DNA from: Nioella halotolerans
Lineage (GTDB): Bacteria > Pseudomonadota > Alphaproteobacteria > Rhodobacterales > Rhodobacteraceae
Direction of reading: 5' to 3'
Assembly: GCA_003428585.1 (NCBI GenBank)
Contig: QVQC01000019.1
Coordinates: forward strand, 1 to 54,523
DNA: 54,523 nucleotides
In this document: positions 37,880 through 46,542 of the stretch, one piece after another
Layout of the letters: each line of letters starts with the position of its first letter
Numbering within the stretch: the stretch's first letter is position 1
The notes under the pieces: generated by a model
Seen by the model: only the letters and a program-made list of their open reading frames with translations
Told to the model about the DNA's origin: nothing
The model's database searches: none
Program-made: the position numbers and the translations under genes

Positions 37880-37910
37880 AGAGCGGGCCTTGCGCCCGCT
37901 CTTTTCTTTT
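37880..37910 (+). terminator. Rho-independent terminator after the porin
   Basis: AGAGCGGGC pairs with GCCCGCTCT around a CTTGC loop (37880-37902 or so) and is followed by TTTCTTTT. It lies 25 bp after the porin stop and before the YggS-type gene. Confidence 0.85.
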
Positions 37911-37924
37911 GTGACGAGGTCAGA

Positions 37925-38578
37925 ATGGCGCTTTCCGATATAGAGGCGGCGGTCGCGGCGGCGGCACGACAGGCAGGGCGCGATCCCGCCAGCGTGCGGC
38001 TGATCGCGGTCAGCAAGGTGCAACCGCTGGACCGTGTGACGGCGGTGCTGGACGCGGGCCACCGGCTGTTCGGCGAAAACCGGGTGCAGGAGGCGGCGGG
38101 CAAATGGCCCGACCTCAAGGCGCGCTATGACGGGGTGGAGCTGCACCTGATCGGCCCCTTGCAGACCAACAAGGCGCGGCAGGCGATGGAGCTGTTCGAC
38201 GCGATCCACACGCTGGACCGGCCCAAGCTGGCGAAAACGCTGGCCCGGCTGGCGCAGGAGGCCGGGGCCTGCCCCGACCTGATGATCCAGGTGAATACCG
38301 GCGAGGAGCCGCAGAAGGCCGGAATCCTGCCCGGTGACGCCGATGCCTTCATCGCGGAGGCGCGGGCGATGGACCTGCCGGTCCGGGGGCTGATGTGCAT
38401 CCCGCCGGTCGAGGAAACGCCGTCGCTGCATTTCGCGCTGTTGGCGAAGATCGCCGCGCGCAACGGGCTGGACGCGCTTTCGATGGGCATGAGCGCGGAT
38501 TTCGAGACCGCGATCACCTTCGGCGCGACCCATGTGCGCATCGGTTCCGCGATCTTCGGCGAAAGGGTGCCGGGCTGA
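37925..38578 (+). CDS. YggS-family PLP-binding protein
   Basis: A 217-residue alanine-racemase-like barrel. The PLP lysine is in AVSKVQ (residue 31 or so), with GENRVQEA and HLIGPLQTNK following, and the phosphate-binding GMSADFETAI and RIGSAIFG. YggS proteins keep PLP levels balanced and have no known catalytic activity. The start at the ATG at 37925 is inside the gap after the terminator; the frame upstream belongs to the porin. Confidence 0.92.
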   Translation: MALSDIEAAVAAAARQAGRDPASVRLIAVSKVQPLDRVTAVLDAGHRLFGENRVQEAAGKWPDLKARYDGVELHLIGPLQTNKARQAMELFDAIHTLDRPKLAKTLARLAQEAGACPDLMIQVNTGEEPQKAGILPGDADAFIAEARAMDLPVRGLMCIPPVEETPSLHFALLAKIAARNGLDALSMGMSADFETAITFGATHVRIGSAIFGERVPG

Positions 38579-38599
38579 TCACGGCACCCCGGCCGCGGG

Positions 38600-38803
38600 T
38601 CAGACGGGTTCACCCAGCTTGGCGAACAGCTCCGATATCTCGTTGTCCTTGGTGTTGATCTCGCGCACCAGTGCAAGCGTCGAGTCGGGGTCGGCCTTCA
38701 GGGCAACACGCAGGATGTTCATCCAGTTGACGTTGTTCTTGGTGCGCACCTGCTCGATCGCGTCGATGAGCTTGAGCTTTTCCTCGATCTGGTCCGGGGT
38801 CAT
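38600..38803 (-). CDS. Small helical protein ending the nonulosonic-acid operon
   Basis: A 67-residue, mostly helical, charged protein (MTPDQIEEKLKLIDAIEQVR at its start), with a middle segment NNVNWMNILRVALK. It has no signal and no known domain that I recognise. It lies 14 bp after the GNAT gene on the same strand. It might be an accessory or regulatory protein of sugar transfer; that is inference. It converges on the YggS-type gene. Confidence 0.7.
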   Translation of the reverse strand: MTPDQIEEKLKLIDAIEQVRTKNNVNWMNILRVALKADPDSTLALVREINTKDNEISELFAKLGEPV

Positions 38804-38817
38804 TGTCGTCAATCCTT

Positions 38818-39234
38818 TCAAGGCTTCAGAAACCAGTCCATGCCCTCGGCATGGTGGGTGAAATGGAACCCGGCCGCCTCGAACGCCCTGCGGCTGGCCG
38901 GGTTGTCGGGGCGGATGCGGGCGACGTAGGGTCCCTTGCCCTCGGTCGCGAGGCGCAGCAGCGGTGCCGCCTGCCCATGCCCGCGCGCCGCCGGGGCCAG
39001 CGTGATCGACACCTCGGTGCGGATGTCCCTGTCGAGCCGCAGGGTGCCGACGGGCACGCCATCCTCCGCGATCAGGATGTCGCGCAGGGGGTTGGCAAGG
39101 CTCGCCTCCAGCCAGGCGAGGTGATCGGGCCACGCCACCGGGTCGCGGTTGACCGATGCGGCGCGCGTCACCGGGTCGTTGCGCCAGCGAAACAGGCGCT
39201 CGGCATCGTCCATGGTGGCGGGGCGCAGCCTCAT
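38818..39234 (-). CDS. GNAT acetyltransferase (PseH-like)
   Basis: A 138-residue GNAT. RLRPATMDDAERLFRWRNDP at its start is typical of acetyltransferases acting on amino sugars, including PseH, and APAARGHGQAAPLLR is the acetyl-CoA loop. In the pseudaminic-acid pathway PseH acetylates the 4-amino sugar nucleotide. The assignment rests on context and fold. It starts with a 4-bp overlap on the pseI stop. Confidence 0.8.
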   Translation of the reverse strand: MRLRPATMDDAERLFRWRNDPVTRAASVNRDPVAWPDHLAWLEASLANPLRDILIAEDGVPVGTLRLDRDIRTEVSITLAPAARGHGQAAPLLRLATEGKGPYVARIRPDNPASRRAFEAAGFHFTHHAEGMDWFLKP

Positions 39235-40286
39235 CGCGGGGCGAGGTCGTCGTAGGTGATCGGGTCGTGGCGCGACACGTCGCGCGCCAGCACCCGGTCG
39301 ACCAGCGCCGGCGCGTCGCTGACCGGCACCCCGGCATTGGGCCGCACGAAGCGGTAATCGGCTTGTGTCAGACGCTCCCCCGCTTTCAGGTCGCGCAATG
39401 CGAAGGCGGACCGGCGGAACGCCTCGCGATTGCCCGCCTCGGCCGCCGCCGTGTCCTTGGCGGGCGATCCCCGCGCGGTATGAACAAGGCGCACACCATC
39501 CGCGATCTCGCGCAGGACCCCGGGCGTGGCGGAAAAGCGGTGATCGGGGCCGGGGCGCGTCATGTCGTCGGTGAAGTGCTTCTCGATTGCCACGGCGCCC
39601 ATGGCCGCCGCCGTGAGGGCCACCTGCGGGCCGATCGTGTGATCGGAAAAGCCCACGTGCCGCCCGAACCGGTCGCGCAGCGTGGCCATGGAGGCAAGGT
39701 TCACCTCCTCCACCGGGGCGGGGTAGCTGGACACGCAATGCAGCAACACGACAGGCCCGGCGCCGTGCTTGTCGAGCACTTCCATCGCGTGATCGACCTC
39801 GGCCAGGTTGGCCATGCCGGTGGACATGATGATCGGCTTGCCGGTCCCGGCCACGGCGATCAGCAGGTCGTCGAAGGTCATCTCGAAGCTGGCGATCTTG
39901 TAGACGGCGCAACCCAGCCCCTCGACGAAATCGAGGTCGCGCGGGTCGTAGATGGAGGTGAACGGGATCAGCCCCCGGTCGCGCGCCTTTTCGAACAGCG
40001 GCGCATGGAACTCCATCGGCATGCCGGCGCTGTTGTAGAGGTCATAGAGGTTATCCGTCCCCCAGACCTTGTCGATCTTCATGGAAGAATGCGTCGAGGG
40101 CACCGTCAGGCTGTCGGCGTTGTAGGTCTGGAACTTGATGCAATCCCAGCCGGCATCGGCGGCGATATCGACCAGCCGCAACGCAAGGTCGAGGTCGCGG
40201 TCATGGTTGGCCGAAAGCTCCGCGATGAGGAAGCATTTTTCCCCCTCGCCAAGCGTCGCGGTCTCGATCTGGACAGGCTCGATCAT
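39231..40286 (-). CDS. pseI: Pseudaminic/nonulosonic acid synthase (PseI/NeuB family)
   Basis: A 351-residue NeuB-family synthase that condenses a 6-carbon amino sugar with phosphoenolpyruvate to give a nine-carbon acid. IAELSANH (21-28) and CIKFQTYNAD fit the PseI branch better than Neu5Ac synthase (usually EIGVNHNG). Other marks are SYPAP, GFSDHTIG and KHFTDD, with an antifreeze-like SAF domain at the C-terminus (about 290-350). Exact product (pseudaminic, legionaminic or other) needs biochemistry. It is 31 bp after the cytidylyltransferase. Confidence 0.88.
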   Translation of the reverse strand: MIEPVQIETATLGEGEKCFLIAELSANHDRDLDLALRLVDIAADAGWDCIKFQTYNADSLTVPSTHSSMKIDKVWGTDNLYDLYNSAGMPMEFHAPLFEKARDRGLIPFTSIYDPRDLDFVEGLGCAVYKIASFEMTFDDLLIAVAGTGKPIIMSTGMANLAEVDHAMEVLDKHGAGPVVLLHCVSSYPAPVEEVNLASMATLRDRFGRHVGFSDHTIGPQVALTAAAMGAVAIEKHFTDDMTRPGPDHRFSATPGVLREIADGVRLVHTARGSPAKDTAAAEAGNREAFRRSAFALRDLKAGERLTQADYRFVRPNAGVPVSDAPALVDRVLARDVSRHDPITYDDLAPR

Positions 40287-40317
40287 GATCGTGTTTTCCC
40301 GTTTGCGCGCCGCCGGG

Positions 40318-41010
40318 TCAAGGCGCGGCGATCTCGCCCGCGTCGATCAGCGCGCGGGCCATGTATTCGGCGCGGGTCCAGTCCTCGGGCGTGTCCACGT
40401 CCTGAACGAGGTGGCGCGGGATGTCCACCATCGCCGTGTCGGGGCCGTAAAGCGGCCGGTCGGACAGCCACGCCGCCCGCGTGCCCCATGCGAAAAGGGC
40501 CGCGTCGTGGAACGCCTCGGGCAAGTCCTGGCTGCGGGTCTGGGCGTGCTCTGGCTGAAACATGGCGACGCGACCCTCGGCTGTGCGCCGCAGGGCGCGC
40601 TGGACCGGGAAGGGGAAGCTGGTGACCGACAGCGCGAAGCTGGCCCCTTGCAGCGCCTCATGGCCGCGGGTGAGGTCGACGGCGCGCAGGAACGGCGCGG
40701 TCGCGTAGACGAGGCAAGCCTCCTCGGCGTCGGGCGCCGCCTCGGCAAGGGCATGCTGCACGACGGGCACCACGCCGGTGCGGTCATCGGCAAGGTGGGC
40801 GGGGCGGATCAGCGCCTCCGCCCCGGCGGCGCGGGCGGTATCGGCGATGCCCACATCGTCGGTGGAGACGAGGATACGGTCGAAGAGCCCCGAGGCGCGC
40901 GCCGCCGCGATGGGCCAGTGCAGCATCGGGATGCCCAGGAACGGTTTCACGTTCTTGCGCGGGATGCGTTTCGATCCGCCGCGCGCGGGCAGGATGGCGA
41001 TGCGTGTCAT
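40318..41010 (-). CDS. pseF: Acylneuraminate cytidylyltransferase (PseF-like)
   Basis: A 230-residue nucleotidyltransferase. The CTP loop is LPARGGSKRIPRKN (7-20). SFPFPVQRAL, QDLPEAFHDA and DTPEDW match the PseF branch of CMP-sugar synthetases. It activates the nonulosonic acid as CMP-sugar. The ATG overlaps the upstream glycosyltransferase stop by 4 bp. Confidence 0.88.
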   Translation of the reverse strand: MTRIAILPARGGSKRIPRKNVKPFLGIPMLHWPIAAARASGLFDRILVSTDDVGIADTARAAGAEALIRPAHLADDRTGVVPVVQHALAEAAPDAEEACLVYATAPFLRAVDLTRGHEALQGASFALSVTSFPFPVQRALRRTAEGRVAMFQPEHAQTRSQDLPEAFHDAALFAWGTRAAWLSDRPLYGPDTAMVDIPRHLVQDVDTPEDWTRAEYMARALIDAGEIAAP

Positions 41011-42506
41011 GGGATGGGGTCCGGCGAATCGAAGGTCAGGGGCAAATCGCCGTTGAGTAGCTTCACGACGGTCTGGGCGACGAGCGGCGCGGTTTCGTCA
41101 TCGGGATGACCTGCGTCGGCGCGGGCGAAATGGCGCTGCACGTTGCCTGCATGGGACCGCGCCTGAAGCAGGCCCGCGAACCGTTCCAGCGCGCCGCGTT
41201 CGGGGGTGTTCGCCAGAACCGCGTCAAGGGTCAGCCCGGGGCGGTAGCGGGTCACCCCGGGCGCGCCGGACCACCACGCGGCGCCGAAGCACAAAACCGG
41301 CTTGCCGGCGGAGACCGCCTCCCAGCCCACGGTGCCGGACACGTTCGCAACCGCCACGGATCGGGCCAGCAATTCCGGGCTGCTGGCATAGCTTGGCATC
41401 AGTTCCACCTGCCGGATGCGATCGAGGCGATGGAAGAAGAGCGGGCTCCGCATCTTGCCGGTCTGCTTGGGGTTTTCCTTGACGTAGATCCGGTGGCCTT
41501 CGGGCAGCATTTCCGCCAGCCGTTCGAGCGCGAGGATCTGGTCGCGGTAGCGCCCGCCGAGGCTGCTGGTGGTCATCTCGGGTTGAAACTGCAGCGGGAA
41601 ATAGACGTAAGGGCGGTCGAGGTCCGGTTGCCGGTCCTCCACCTCGGCGAGGTAATCGAAATAGGCGAGGTGATCGGTGTGGAAGAAATGGAAGAACGGA
41701 TCGCGCCAATCGGGAAAGCGGCCGGCGATCCGCCGCATCCGGGTCAGCAGCCGCGCCATGTAGACCGGGTTGAGCAGTTTTGCCGGGTCGTTCACCGCGT
41801 GATGGACCAGCATCTGCCCGATCCCGCGCGCCGATAGCCCGCCGGGCGCGGCGCGCTCCTGCTTCACGCCCTGCATGTAGAACAGGTCGCCGCCGCCTTC
41901 GGGCAGCGTCGCGGGCGCGGCCCCGGAATCCGTGTCCCGTGGCGCCATGTGGCCCTGATGGTGGGCATCGCGCATCGAGTAGAACTGCCGTGGGAAAAAG
42001 CTCTGGCGCAGGATCAGCACGTCCAGACCAAGTGCCTCCGCCGCCTGTTTCAGGCAGGTGTCGTGGAACATGTGCGGGATGTCGAAAAAGAGGACATGGG
42101 TGATCCCCTCCTCCTGCAGCATGCGGGCATAGACGTCGTGGGCGATATGGGTGATGTGCTGGTAATCGTGAAAATCGCTGATCCGGTGATGCTTGTAGGC
42201 CATCTGCGCCGCACCGCGGGTCAGGGTGTCGATCGCTTCCAGCTGCGCCTGTGCCATCCGTGGCCCGGTTTCCAGCGCCCGCGCCGCGCCGGTGAAACGG
42301 TCATTCTGCATCAGGTCGCCGCGCTGGCCCTGCACGGCGCGCATCCGAAAGAAATTGTTGGCCTTGTAGTCGGCCCCCTTGCCGCCGAGATGCACGATAT
42401 GCGTGATGCCGCTGCCGGGCTGGTCGCGCAGCGCGGCGACGGTCTTTTCCGACAGGTCGGCGGTCGCCACGACGGCCAGCCGGATCGGGGCGGCGGGCGC
42501 GTTCAT
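41007..42506 (-). CDS. Capsule-type glycosyltransferase (GT-B-like), putative nonulosonic acid transferase
   Basis: A 499-residue protein. The C-terminal half has marks of capsule-synthesis transferases (PF05159-like): PLQFQPEMTTSSLGG, RIYVKENPKQ and NVSGTVGWEAVSAGKPVLCFG. The N-terminal half (to about 270) carries HVLFFDIPHMFHD and LRQSFFPRQFY, which I do not know from a named domain. From its place between the CMP-sugar synthetase and the carrier, it may transfer the nonulosonic acid to a polysaccharide, lipid or protein. Overlaps of 4 bp on both sides show tight coupling. Confidence 0.78.
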   Translation of the reverse strand: MNAPAAPIRLAVVATADLSEKTVAALRDQPGSGITHIVHLGGKGADYKANNFFRMRAVQGQRGDLMQNDRFTGAARALETGPRMAQAQLEAIDTLTRGAAQMAYKHHRISDFHDYQHITHIAHDVYARMLQEEGITHVLFFDIPHMFHDTCLKQAAEALGLDVLILRQSFFPRQFYSMRDAHHQGHMAPRDTDSGAAPATLPEGGGDLFYMQGVKQERAAPGGLSARGIGQMLVHHAVNDPAKLLNPVYMARLLTRMRRIAGRFPDWRDPFFHFFHTDHLAYFDYLAEVEDRQPDLDRPYVYFPLQFQPEMTTSSLGGRYRDQILALERLAEMLPEGHRIYVKENPKQTGKMRSPLFFHRLDRIRQVELMPSYASSPELLARSVAVANVSGTVGWEAVSAGKPVLCFGAAWWSGAPGVTRYRPGLTLDAVLANTPERGALERFAGLLQARSHAGNVQRHFARADAGHPDDETAPLVAQTVVKLLNGDLPLTFDSPDPIP

Positions 42507-43447
42507 TCGCGATCCTCGCGGTTGAGAAAGGCCGCGACCCGGGGCGAGCCGGGCGTGCCCGCGCGCGAACGGGTGCGCAGGACCGGCTGCGTCGAGGATG
42601 TGGCGCGGCGTTCCTCGCGCAAGACGATGTAAAGCCCGGAGGCGATGATGATCCCGGTGCCCAGCATCGTCATGCTGTCGAGCCGTTCATCGAAGAAGAC
42701 CGCGCCGAAGAGGCTGGCCCAGATGATTTGCGAATACTGCATTGGCGCGACGATCACGGCGGGTGCCAGCCGGTAGGCCGCGACAAGGCAGCCGATGGCG
42801 GAAAGCGCCAGCGCCGCCATCACCGCCGAGGCGCCAAGATCGACAATCTCGACCGGCACGTAGACCAGTGGCAGTAGCGCCCCCATCAGGACGAGGTTGA
42901 CCAGAAGCGGGTAGAGTTGCAGCACGACGGTGCGTTCCTCGCGGCCGATCTTGCGCATGATGATCGAACTCAGCGCCGAGAACACTGCCCCCGCCAAGGC
43001 CGCCGCATGGCCCAGCGACAGCACCGCGCTGCCCGGTCGCAGCACCACCAGAACACCGGCAAGCCCGACGAGGATCGCCGCGGCGCGGTGCGGCCCCACC
43101 CGTTCGCCCAGAACCGGGATCGCCAGCACCGTGATCAGCAGCGGCATCGCGAAGAGAATCGGGTAGACCTGTGTCAGCGGCAGCACGGAAAAGGCATAGA
43201 AAGCGCAGACTGCGCCAAGCGCGCCGCTGAGCGTGCGAACCGCCGTCCACCACGGGTGCACCGGGATAAGGGAGCCCCCCTGCGTGTCGCGGATCATGAC
43301 CAGCATCAGCATCGGGAAGCTGAACAGAACCGAAAAGAAGATGATCTGGATGGCATTGTAGCTGCCGCCCAGATACTTGATCACCACGTCATGCGTGGCG
43401 AAGATGGCAAAGGCGAGCAGCGCGAAAAGGGCGCCCTTGAGTTGCAT
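42503..43447 (-). CDS. EamA/DMT-family transporter
   Basis: A 314-residue carrier with ten helices in two EamA repeats. Signature segments are VVIKYLGG, LTQVYPILFAMPLL in the first half and APMQYSQIIWASLFGA in the second. It lies first in the nonulosonic-acid operon and may move a precursor, product or unrelated metabolite across the inner membrane. The C-terminal 40 residues are basic and disordered. It starts divergently from the Na/Pi carrier. Confidence 0.85.
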   Translation of the reverse strand: MQLKGALFALLAFAIFATHDVVIKYLGGSYNAIQIIFFSVLFSFPMLMLVMIRDTQGGSLIPVHPWWTAVRTLSGALGAVCAFYAFSVLPLTQVYPILFAMPLLITVLAIPVLGERVGPHRAAAILVGLAGVLVVLRPGSAVLSLGHAAALAGAVFSALSSIIMRKIGREERTVVLQLYPLLVNLVLMGALLPLVYVPVEIVDLGASAVMAALALSAIGCLVAAYRLAPAVIVAPMQYSQIIWASLFGAVFFDERLDSMTMLGTGIIIASGLYIVLREERRATSSTQPVLRTRSRAGTPGSPRVAAFLNREDRE

Positions 43448-43571
43448 GACAAGACGGGTCCAAGGTTAGGATGCGCTGAATGCACCATGTATCCGCGCCA
43501 CTGGCAACCCGAAGGCGACCCGATTGCACGGACCCGGATCCGCCCCCGTCACCGGCAGGAAGGTTTGAAAG

Positions 43572-45176
43572 ATGACGGCTGAACTTCTCGCACTGGCGGG
43601 TGGCCTCGGCCTCTTCCTCGTCGGCATGCAGATCATGACCGAGGCGCTGCGCGCGTTGGCCAGCCGCCGCTTGCGGGGGTTTATCGCCCGATTCACGACC
43701 TCGCCCGTTTCGGGTGCCATGACCGGCGCCGTCAGCACGGCGGCGATCCAGTCCTCCTCGGCCACCATGGTCACGGTCATCGGCTTTGTCGGGGCCGGGC
43801 TGATGACCTTTCCGCAGGCGCTTGGCGTGATCTACGGTGCCAATGTCGGCACTACCTTCACGGGCTGGATCGTCACCTTCCTCGGGCTCAAGCTCAGCCT
43901 TGGGACGATCGCGCTACCGGTGCTTCTGATCAGCGTCCTGCTGTCATTGCTGACCACCGGCCGCGCCGCGAGGATCGGCCGGTCCCTCAGCGGCTTCGCG
44001 CTGATCTTCATCGGGCTGGACATGATGAAAGATGCCGTCGCCGGGGTGGAGCAGACGCTGATCACCGCCAACCTTCCCGGTGAGGGGCTCGGGGGGCGGC
44101 TGCTGCTCGTGTTGATCGGGGCCGGGGCGACGATGATCGTGCAATCCTCCAGCGCGGCCTTGGCCGCCACTCTGGTTCTTCTCGCGTCGGGGGCGATCAC
44201 GCTGCACCAGGGGGCGGCGCTGGTGATCGGGATGAACCTCGGCACCACGGGTACGGCGCTTCTGGTGACGATCGGCGGATCGCGCGACATGCTGCGCACG
44301 GCGGTGGCGCATGCGATCTACAACGTTGCGACCGGGATCGCGGTTTTCGTGATCATGGATTTTCTTCTGGCCCCGTTGTCGTCGCTCTTCGCGCCCGACG
44401 ATCCGACGGCGCTGGTCGTGTTCCATACCCTGTTCAACGTCGCGGGGATGCTGGTGATGCTGCCGTTGACCGGCGCCTACGCGCGGCTGATCGCGTGGCT
44501 GGTGCCGGGCCGGGCGGACAAGCTGACCGATGCGCTCGACCCGCGCTTGCTGGAAGACCCGAGCGCCGCGATGGATGCGGCCCGCAGTGCCGCGCTTGCC
44601 ATCATGCGACGGGCCTTCGCGGCGGGTGGCGCCTATCTGCGTCCTGACCCCGGCCCCTTGCCTGCGACCCGTGTCGCGGCGCTGCAGGCGGCGCTTGACG
44701 ATCTTCAGTATTACCTTTCGCGGATCGAGGTTTCACAGGAGGATGACAGCGTCGCCAACCGCTACGCCGCGATGCTGCACATGTATGATCACCTGCACCG
44801 CATGGCGCACCAGTTGATGGAACGGGCGCTGTTGCCAAGCCTGCTGTCGGACCCCGGCCTCAGGCGGCCGGCACTGGCCTTCGGCGCGGCGCTGCGCCGC
44901 TATACCGGGGATGCGCCGCCCGCCCCCGAGAAGATGGCGCGGCTCGCCGCGCTGATTGCCGGGCGGGCACAGAACATGCGCCGGTCCGCCCTGTTGCGCG
45001 AACATGCGGGGCTGGTCAGCGTGCCGGAGGTGTTCGACCTGACCGATGCGATGCGCTGGTTGCAGCGCACGGCGCACAACGCGGACCGCTGTCTTTCCTA
45101 CGCAGCCCTTGCAGCCGGCGATCCGGTGGAGCGCCCGCTGTCCGTCCGGTTGTCCGGGGATGACGCCGGGTCGTGA
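43572..45176 (+). CDS. Na/Pi cotransporter with PhoU-like tail
   Basis: A 534-residue NptA/PNaS-type carrier. The two inverted repeats each hold the QSSSA motif (AIQSSSATMVTVIG and IVQSSSAALAATLV). Eight or nine helices are followed by a soluble PhoU-like helical domain (about 340-534). It probably moves phosphate with sodium. No phosphate-regulated gene is adjacent. AGGAAGG precedes the ATG. Confidence 0.9.
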   Translation: MTAELLALAGGLGLFLVGMQIMTEALRALASRRLRGFIARFTTSPVSGAMTGAVSTAAIQSSSATMVTVIGFVGAGLMTFPQALGVIYGANVGTTFTGWIVTFLGLKLSLGTIALPVLLISVLLSLLTTGRAARIGRSLSGFALIFIGLDMMKDAVAGVEQTLITANLPGEGLGGRLLLVLIGAGATMIVQSSSAALAATLVLLASGAITLHQGAALVIGMNLGTTGTALLVTIGGSRDMLRTAVAHAIYNVATGIAVFVIMDFLLAPLSSLFAPDDPTALVVFHTLFNVAGMLVMLPLTGAYARLIAWLVPGRADKLTDALDPRLLEDPSAAMDAARSAALAIMRRAFAAGGAYLRPDPGPLPATRVAALQAALDDLQYYLSRIEVSQEDDSVANRYAAMLHMYDHLHRMAHQLMERALLPSLLSDPGLRRPALAFGAALRRYTGDAPPAPEKMARLAALIAGRAQNMRRSALLREHAGLVSVPEVFDLTDAMRWLQRTAHNADRCLSYAALAAGDPVERPLSVRLSGDDAGS

Positions 45177-45190
45177 CCTGCCGGGCCGGT

Positions 45191-45219
45191 GAAGGCGGCG
45201 CGGCATTCCGCGCCGCTTC
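45191..45219. terminator. Strong hairpin between convergent genes, possible bidirectional terminator
   Basis: GGCGGCGCGG pairs with CCGCGCCGC around a CATT loop between the ends of the Na/Pi and leuB genes. It lacks a T-tract on either strand, so it may only stabilise 3' ends or help Rho-dependent ending. Confidence 0.4.
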
Positions 45220-45277
45220 ATCCTGCAGGCGCGACGGGCGCCGCGGCCGCCCACCGCTTGCCCACTTGCGCCCGGGC

Positions 45278-46384
45278 TTACAGGCTGGTGTCGAGCTTCG
45301 CCACGATGGCATCGCCCATTTCGCTGGTGGAGACGGGCTGCACGCCGTCCTCGCCCAACAGGTCGGCGGTGCGCAGGCCATCGGCCAGCACGTCCTCCAC
45401 GGCCTTTTCCAGCCGGTCGGCCTCCGCACCCTGGTCGAAGGAATAGCGCAGCGCCATGGCGAAGCTGAGGATGCAGGCGATCGGGTTGGCCTTGCCGGTG
45501 CCCGCGATATCGGGGGCTGAGCCGTGCACCGGTTCGTAAAGCGCCTTGGGCCGGCCGTTTTCCATCGGCGCGCCGAGCGAGGCGGAAGGCAGCATGCCGA
45601 GGCTGCCGGTCAGCATCGCGGCGGCGTCGGACAGAAGGTCGCCGAAAAGGTTGTCGGTCACGATCACGTCGAACTGCTTGGGCCAGCGACAGAGCTGCAT
45701 GGCGCCGGCATCGGCATACATGTGCGACAGTTCGACGTCGGGATAGTCCGCCGCGTGCACCTCCGTCACCACGTCGCGCCACAGGATGCCCGATTCCATC
45801 ACGTTGGCCTTTTCCATCGAGCAGACCTTGTTGCCGCGTTTCCGCGCCAGTTCGAAGGCGGAGCGGGCGACGCGGGCGATCTCGGATTCCGTATAGCGCT
45901 GGGTGTTGATGCCGACACGCTCGTTGCCTTCGCGGGTGATGCCGCGCGGTTCGCCGAAATAGATGCCGGAGGTCAGTTCGCGCACGATCATGATGTCGAG
46001 CCCGGCGACCACGTCCTTTTTCAGCGACGAGAAATCGGCCAGCGCGTCGAAGCATTGCGCCGGGCGCAGGTTGGCGAAGAGGTCCATTTCCTTTCGCAGG
46101 CGCAGCAGGCCGCGTTCCGGCTTCACGGAAAAATCGAGAGCGTCGTATTTCGGCCCGCCCACGGCGCCCAGCAGGACTGCGTCGACCGCCTGCGCCTTGT
46201 CCATCGTCGCATCGGCCAGCGGCGTGCCATGCGCGTCATAGGCCGCGCCGCCCACCAGATCCTCGCTCACGTCGAAGGCCAGATCGCGCCTTGTGCCATA
46301 CCAGTCGATGATCTTGCGCACCTCTGCCATGACTTCGGGGCCGATGCCGTCGCCGGGCAGGATAAGAAGCGAAGGGTTGCTCAT
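45278..46384 (-). CDS. leuB: 3-isopropylmalate dehydrogenase
   Basis: A 368-residue enzyme of normal length. NAD and metal-binding marks are GDGIGPEV (10-17), [11 protein letters not shown] and the C-terminal [16 protein letters not shown]. It converts 3-isopropylmalate to the keto acid in leucine synthesis. AAGGACGG precedes the ATG at 46384. leuD and leuC lie upstream on the same strand but with unrelated genes between. Confidence 0.95.
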   Translation of the reverse strand: MSNPSLLILPGDGIGPEVMAEVRKIIDWYGTRRDLAFDVSEDLVGGAAYDAHGTPLADATMDKAQAVDAVLLGAVGGPKYDALDFSVKPERGLLRLRKEMDLFANLRPAQCFDALADFSSLKKDVVAGLDIMIVRELTSGIYFGEPRGITREGNERVGINTQRYTESEIARVARSAFELARKRGNKVCSMEKANVMESGILWRDVVTEVHAADYPDVELSHMYADAGAMQLCRWPKQFDVIVTDNLFGDLLSDAAAMLTGSLGMLPSASLGAPMENGRPKALYEPVHGSAPDIAGTGKANPIACILSFAMALRYSFDQGAEADRLEKAVEDVLADGLRTADLLGEDGVQPVSTSEMGDAIVAKLDTSL

Positions 46385-46440
46385 GGGTCATCCGTCCTTG
46401 TCTTGGGGTCGCATCCGCCTAGCCGCTGCGTGCGTGGGGG

Positions 46441-46542
46441 TCAAGAAAGGAGCGGCGCAAGCCCGTCTGCCAGCGCCTCCCACACCCGCGCGACGCGCGG
46501 CGTGTGGCGCACCGCGCGGTGCGCGGTCAGCCAGACGGGCAG
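46441..46542 (-). pseudogene. Out-of-frame C-terminal remnant of the LysR gene
   Basis: Past the early stop of the LysR frame, the -1-shifted frame reads LPVWLTAHRAVRHTPRVARV and continues to a stop at 46441-46443. This is the usual LysR C-terminus (33 residues). One base appears to be lost between 46543 and 46547. Confidence 0.75.

Noticed and set aside
41007..42506. Transferase gene as a PseG-type sugar hydrolase
   Set aside because: The C-terminal motifs fit capsule transferases and not PseG; no PseG-like gene was found in the window.
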